Source: Periplaneta americana
Taxonomy: Eukaryota; Arthropoda; Insecta; Blattodea; Blattidae
Length of the DNA: 64,000 bases
Assembly (NCBI RefSeq): GCF_040183065.1
Contig: NW_027185500.1
Coordinates: forward strand, 186,001 to 250,000
Direction: 5' to 3'
The notes under the pieces were generated by a model. That model did not search any database. It worked only from the letters and a program-made list of their open reading frames with translations, and was not told the origin of the DNA. A program made the position numbers and the translations under genes. This document shows, piece by piece, positions 61,595 to 64,000 of the stretch (its first letter is position 1; each line of letters opens with the position of its first letter).

Positions 61595-61790
61595 GTTTGT
61601 TATGCAAGTCCAGTTTTCAGGTAAAGCTCCTATGAAGCAGACTTCAATAATTTCAAGGAAAAAATTGTTCCGAGGTCGGGTATCAATCCTGGGACCTCTG
61701 GTGGAACATACCAGCGCTCCAGCAACTGAGCTACCCAGAAACTCCATCCGACACCGTTTCAATTTTTCCCCTTATATCCACACAACTCGA
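61595..61790 (-). repeat. tRNA-derived SINE
   Basis: The minus-strand head TTCTGGGTAGCTCAGTTGCT is a clear tRNA 5' half. Box-B-like CCCAGGATTGATACCCGAC follows, then the body GGAACAATTTTTTCCTTGAA. Confidence 0.75.
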
Positions 61791-61884
61791 GTCTGAAAAG
61801 ACGCCAGAGACCCACATCGAGTGTACACAAACTCTGTGCAATTCAGAATTGTGGTTTTCTGTTAAGGTACCTACAGTAACGTAT

Positions 61885-61985
61885 ATAGGCCTATTATGCA
61901 AGTCTAGTTTTTCAGGTAAAGTTCCCTGTGAAACAGACTGAATAATTTCAAGGGAAAAATTGTTCCGGGGCTGAGTATCGAATTG
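61885..61985 (-). repeat. Second, headless copy of the preceding SINE
   Basis: AGTCTAGTTTTTCAGGTAAA, AATAATTTCAAGGGAAAAAT and TGTTCCGGGGCTGAGTATCG repeat the body of the SINE at 61595-61790. The tRNA-like part is missing. Confidence 0.75.
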
Positions 61986-62580
61986 TTATTGCATAGGAGT
62001 GCATCTGTTAGACGAATTCTTTCCATAGCCTAATATAAGAAAAAACTGTATTTGAGGTGGATGAAATGGAACATACTTCTGCCAGTGCTCATCGTGATTT
62101 GTCATAATTATTTGCCGCTTTGGCGAAGATTTCCCAAAGCTCGATTTGGCGAGACGAGCGTTGAGGGACTTCCGCCGATTTTAGCAAGACTTCTGACTTC
62201 TGTTGCATTCAAATAATTATAAAATACGATAATTTGGTCCAGGGAGGATCTGTTTTTGGTGCAAAGATAATTCGTTTGGCATGTTTCTTAATTGAAATTA
62301 ACCTAAGTGGGTCAGTGTCTATTTCAAAACCAGCGGAAGTCCCTCAGCGATCGTTTAACCCTCGACTTATGTATGTGAATGCTGAACTTGTAAAATCATT
62401 TGTTAACCTATTCACGTAGACGCAATAAATGAAAATAATCATAACCTTAAAACTTACAGACATGTGTATTCTAGTTTCTATTATAGGTGGAATAGCTTTT
62501 TTAATAGACTAATCGATACAGATATTACAGACATCTACAATTACAATTACCAATTACACAAAAACTTTTCAGGCTATCCA
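61986..62580. other. No gene seen
   Basis: Short frames only. Confidence 0.4.
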
Positions 62581-62584
62581 AATT

Positions 62585-63318
62585 GAACTAGACATCATTC
62601 TGGTAATAGGCATATATAATGCACCGTATAACTATGTGTCTTGGATCTTTTGGGAACACCATTTTGATCTGACAACATCCAAATCTATAATAATCCTGGG
62701 AGATTTCAATCTTAAACAATCTCTGCAGATACTCGGGCCTTTCGAAAATACAAATTTTTACAATACTTTGAACTCATAACCTCAACTTAGCAAATGAAGA
62801 TACTCCTAGTAGATTAGGACTTCCACATCAAGAGAATAGTTCCCCAGATTTGACATTTACTACTACCCCTAACGACTTGGAGCATTTCACCTGATACGAA
62901 GGGTAGTGATCATTTTATAGTACAGATTCAGATTGCTCAAATGCCATGGACTAAATACCAACAATGACATGGATATAGGAAAATTCAAATTAATCCGCAA
63001 ATGCTTCAAGAGAAACTAGATTTACCCAGACATCACCTGATAGCCCAAGAGAAGGATATGACGAAATTCCTTGCTATATTCAAACAGATATTGGATAAAC
63101 ATACTAGTGCTCCATCTTCCCCAACCAAGGAAAACTTCGGAGCTCGAATGAAACCACCCTGGTGGAACAAAGAGATTATGATGCATACAAATAACAGAAA
63201 GATGAAGCATAAAATACTTTCCAATTTTATTAAATATAAGCAAAGCAACGCCAGGGTTAAACAAAGCATCAAACAAACCAAAACCAGATCATGGAAAATG
63301 TACGCTTCCATCGTATAG
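62585..63318 (+). mobile_element. LINE endonuclease-linker fragment
   Basis: Forward frames near 62605-62760 give VIGIYNAPYN and SIIILGDFNLKQSLQILGPF, the GDFN motif of an APE-type endonuclease. Then come decayed SRLGLPHQENSSPDLTF and a final GSDHF region. The frame 63001-63318 gives PWWNKEIMMHTNNRKMKHKI and KQTKTRSWKMYASIV, the linker before the reverse transcriptase. It is broken by stops; the reverse transcriptase is absent. Confidence 0.7.
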
Positions 63319-63319
63319 A

Positions 63320-63475
63320 GTCCATACTACAGAACATCCATATGATAAAACGTTCATAAGGTCAAAATGTCCATATGGTGAAAATGTCCATGTACTAAAT
63401 GTCCATATGACAGAAAGCCCATATGATAAAACGTCCGTACGGTCAAAATGTCCATAGTGTTAAACGTCCATAATG
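63320..63475. repeat. Short interspersed tandem array (about 20-bp unit)
   Basis: Variants of AAAATGTCCATATG or AAACGTCCATA recur about eight times with spacing near 20 bases (near 63338, 63366, 63386, 63408, 63436, 63456 and others). Confidence 0.75.
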
Positions 63476-64000
63476 TATGAATTGAATAGAACACAATCAA
63501 TTTTATTCTGTAACTCGCACAAATAAGTTATTAATCATCGGAAACCAGAGCCCCACTTTTAAGATGGTAACCAATACTTTTAAGGTATATGAGAATTTTC
63601 TCCATTTTCTTTGTACCTGTTGTAGTTTCTCACAATTTGGAGAATTTGTTTTTGATTCGTCAAATACATTTAATTCACCGGCTCTTTAATTTGTGTATGC
63701 CCCTCCTCTTGCTTGCAATATTTGTGCCCAAATTTAATTTTCTTCGCTCTTTAGGCACGTATAAATTGCCAAATGGATGAATAATGTACAGCCATGACTG
63801 TGCCAGCCTTCTATCGCATTGTTTGTGTGCTGCATGATTCGAGATGTCTCCCTTGCACTGTGAACAACTGTGCAAACCACTGGGGCGCACACTTAAAAGT
63901 CCCATCACAAATTAACATATTACACTGAGACAGAACCCTTAGGGAATCATCATAAGAAAATATTAAAACTCTATTTTCGTCATCCTGGCCTGAGCTAAAC
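63476..64000. other. No gene seen
   Basis: Nothing assignable to the window edge. Confidence 0.4.

Overview
The window looks like AT-rich, intron-type DNA from an insect. It has no operons, almost every reading frame is short or broken, and relics of many transposon classes are nested inside one another. Two tRNA-derived SINE families with the tail motif TTACGACGCTGTATCAAC, an RTE-type LINE ending in (TAAG)n, and the retroelement mixture are of a kind I associate with cockroaches and termites. I suggest Blattodea from recall, not from a search.

The one recognisable host gene is on the minus strand. Seven exon-like segments match COG4 (conserved oligomeric Golgi complex subunit 4), in the right order, over about 35 kb: 56949-56753, 52462-52306, 47613-47406, about 44825-44700, 26788-26604, 26221-26012 and 22359-22317 (stop codon). 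The first two and the last are clean. The four in between carry small deletions that shift the frame, and several middle exons were not found. The amino-terminal exons would lie beyond the right edge. This is either a decayed, unprocessed COG4 copy or a real gene with many local sequence errors.

Layout, left to right. 0.35-1.9 kb: broken DUF7869-type transposase-like gene. 2.8-5 kb: SINEs and a LINE tail. 6.5-7.3 kb: a 75-79 bp minisatellite. 9.6-12.6 kb: SINEs, then a Penelope-like element containing a P-like element that carries a two-exon THAP-domain gene. 14.0-18.6 kb: a hAT element and a TA-flanked element. 19.4-21.5 kb: a LINE split by a mariner. 22.3-26.8 kb: COG4 3' exons, a pogo/Tigger-like element, SINEs and a hAT-like miniature element. 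27-32.5 kb: a Tc1/mariner-superfamily relic split by a hAT, and a second mariner-type relic. 32.5-35.7 kb: a complete RTE with target-site duplication. 37.8-42 kb: three more LINEs. 42-47.6 kb: THAP fragments, a hairpin MITE, COG4 exons and an RTE split by another LINE. 49-55 kb: CGGBP1-like hAT pieces, a 37-codon tandem repeat, a piggyBac-type element containing a SINE, and a COG4 exon. 55-64 kb: more SINEs, an internally deleted RTE and LINE fragments.

Most elements appear dead. The value of the window lies in its nested insertions with readable target-site duplications, the split COG4 gene, the THAP-only P-like element, and a SINE that shares its 3' tail with a LINE in the same window. I saw no CRISPR array, rRNA gene or convincing free-standing tRNA gene.
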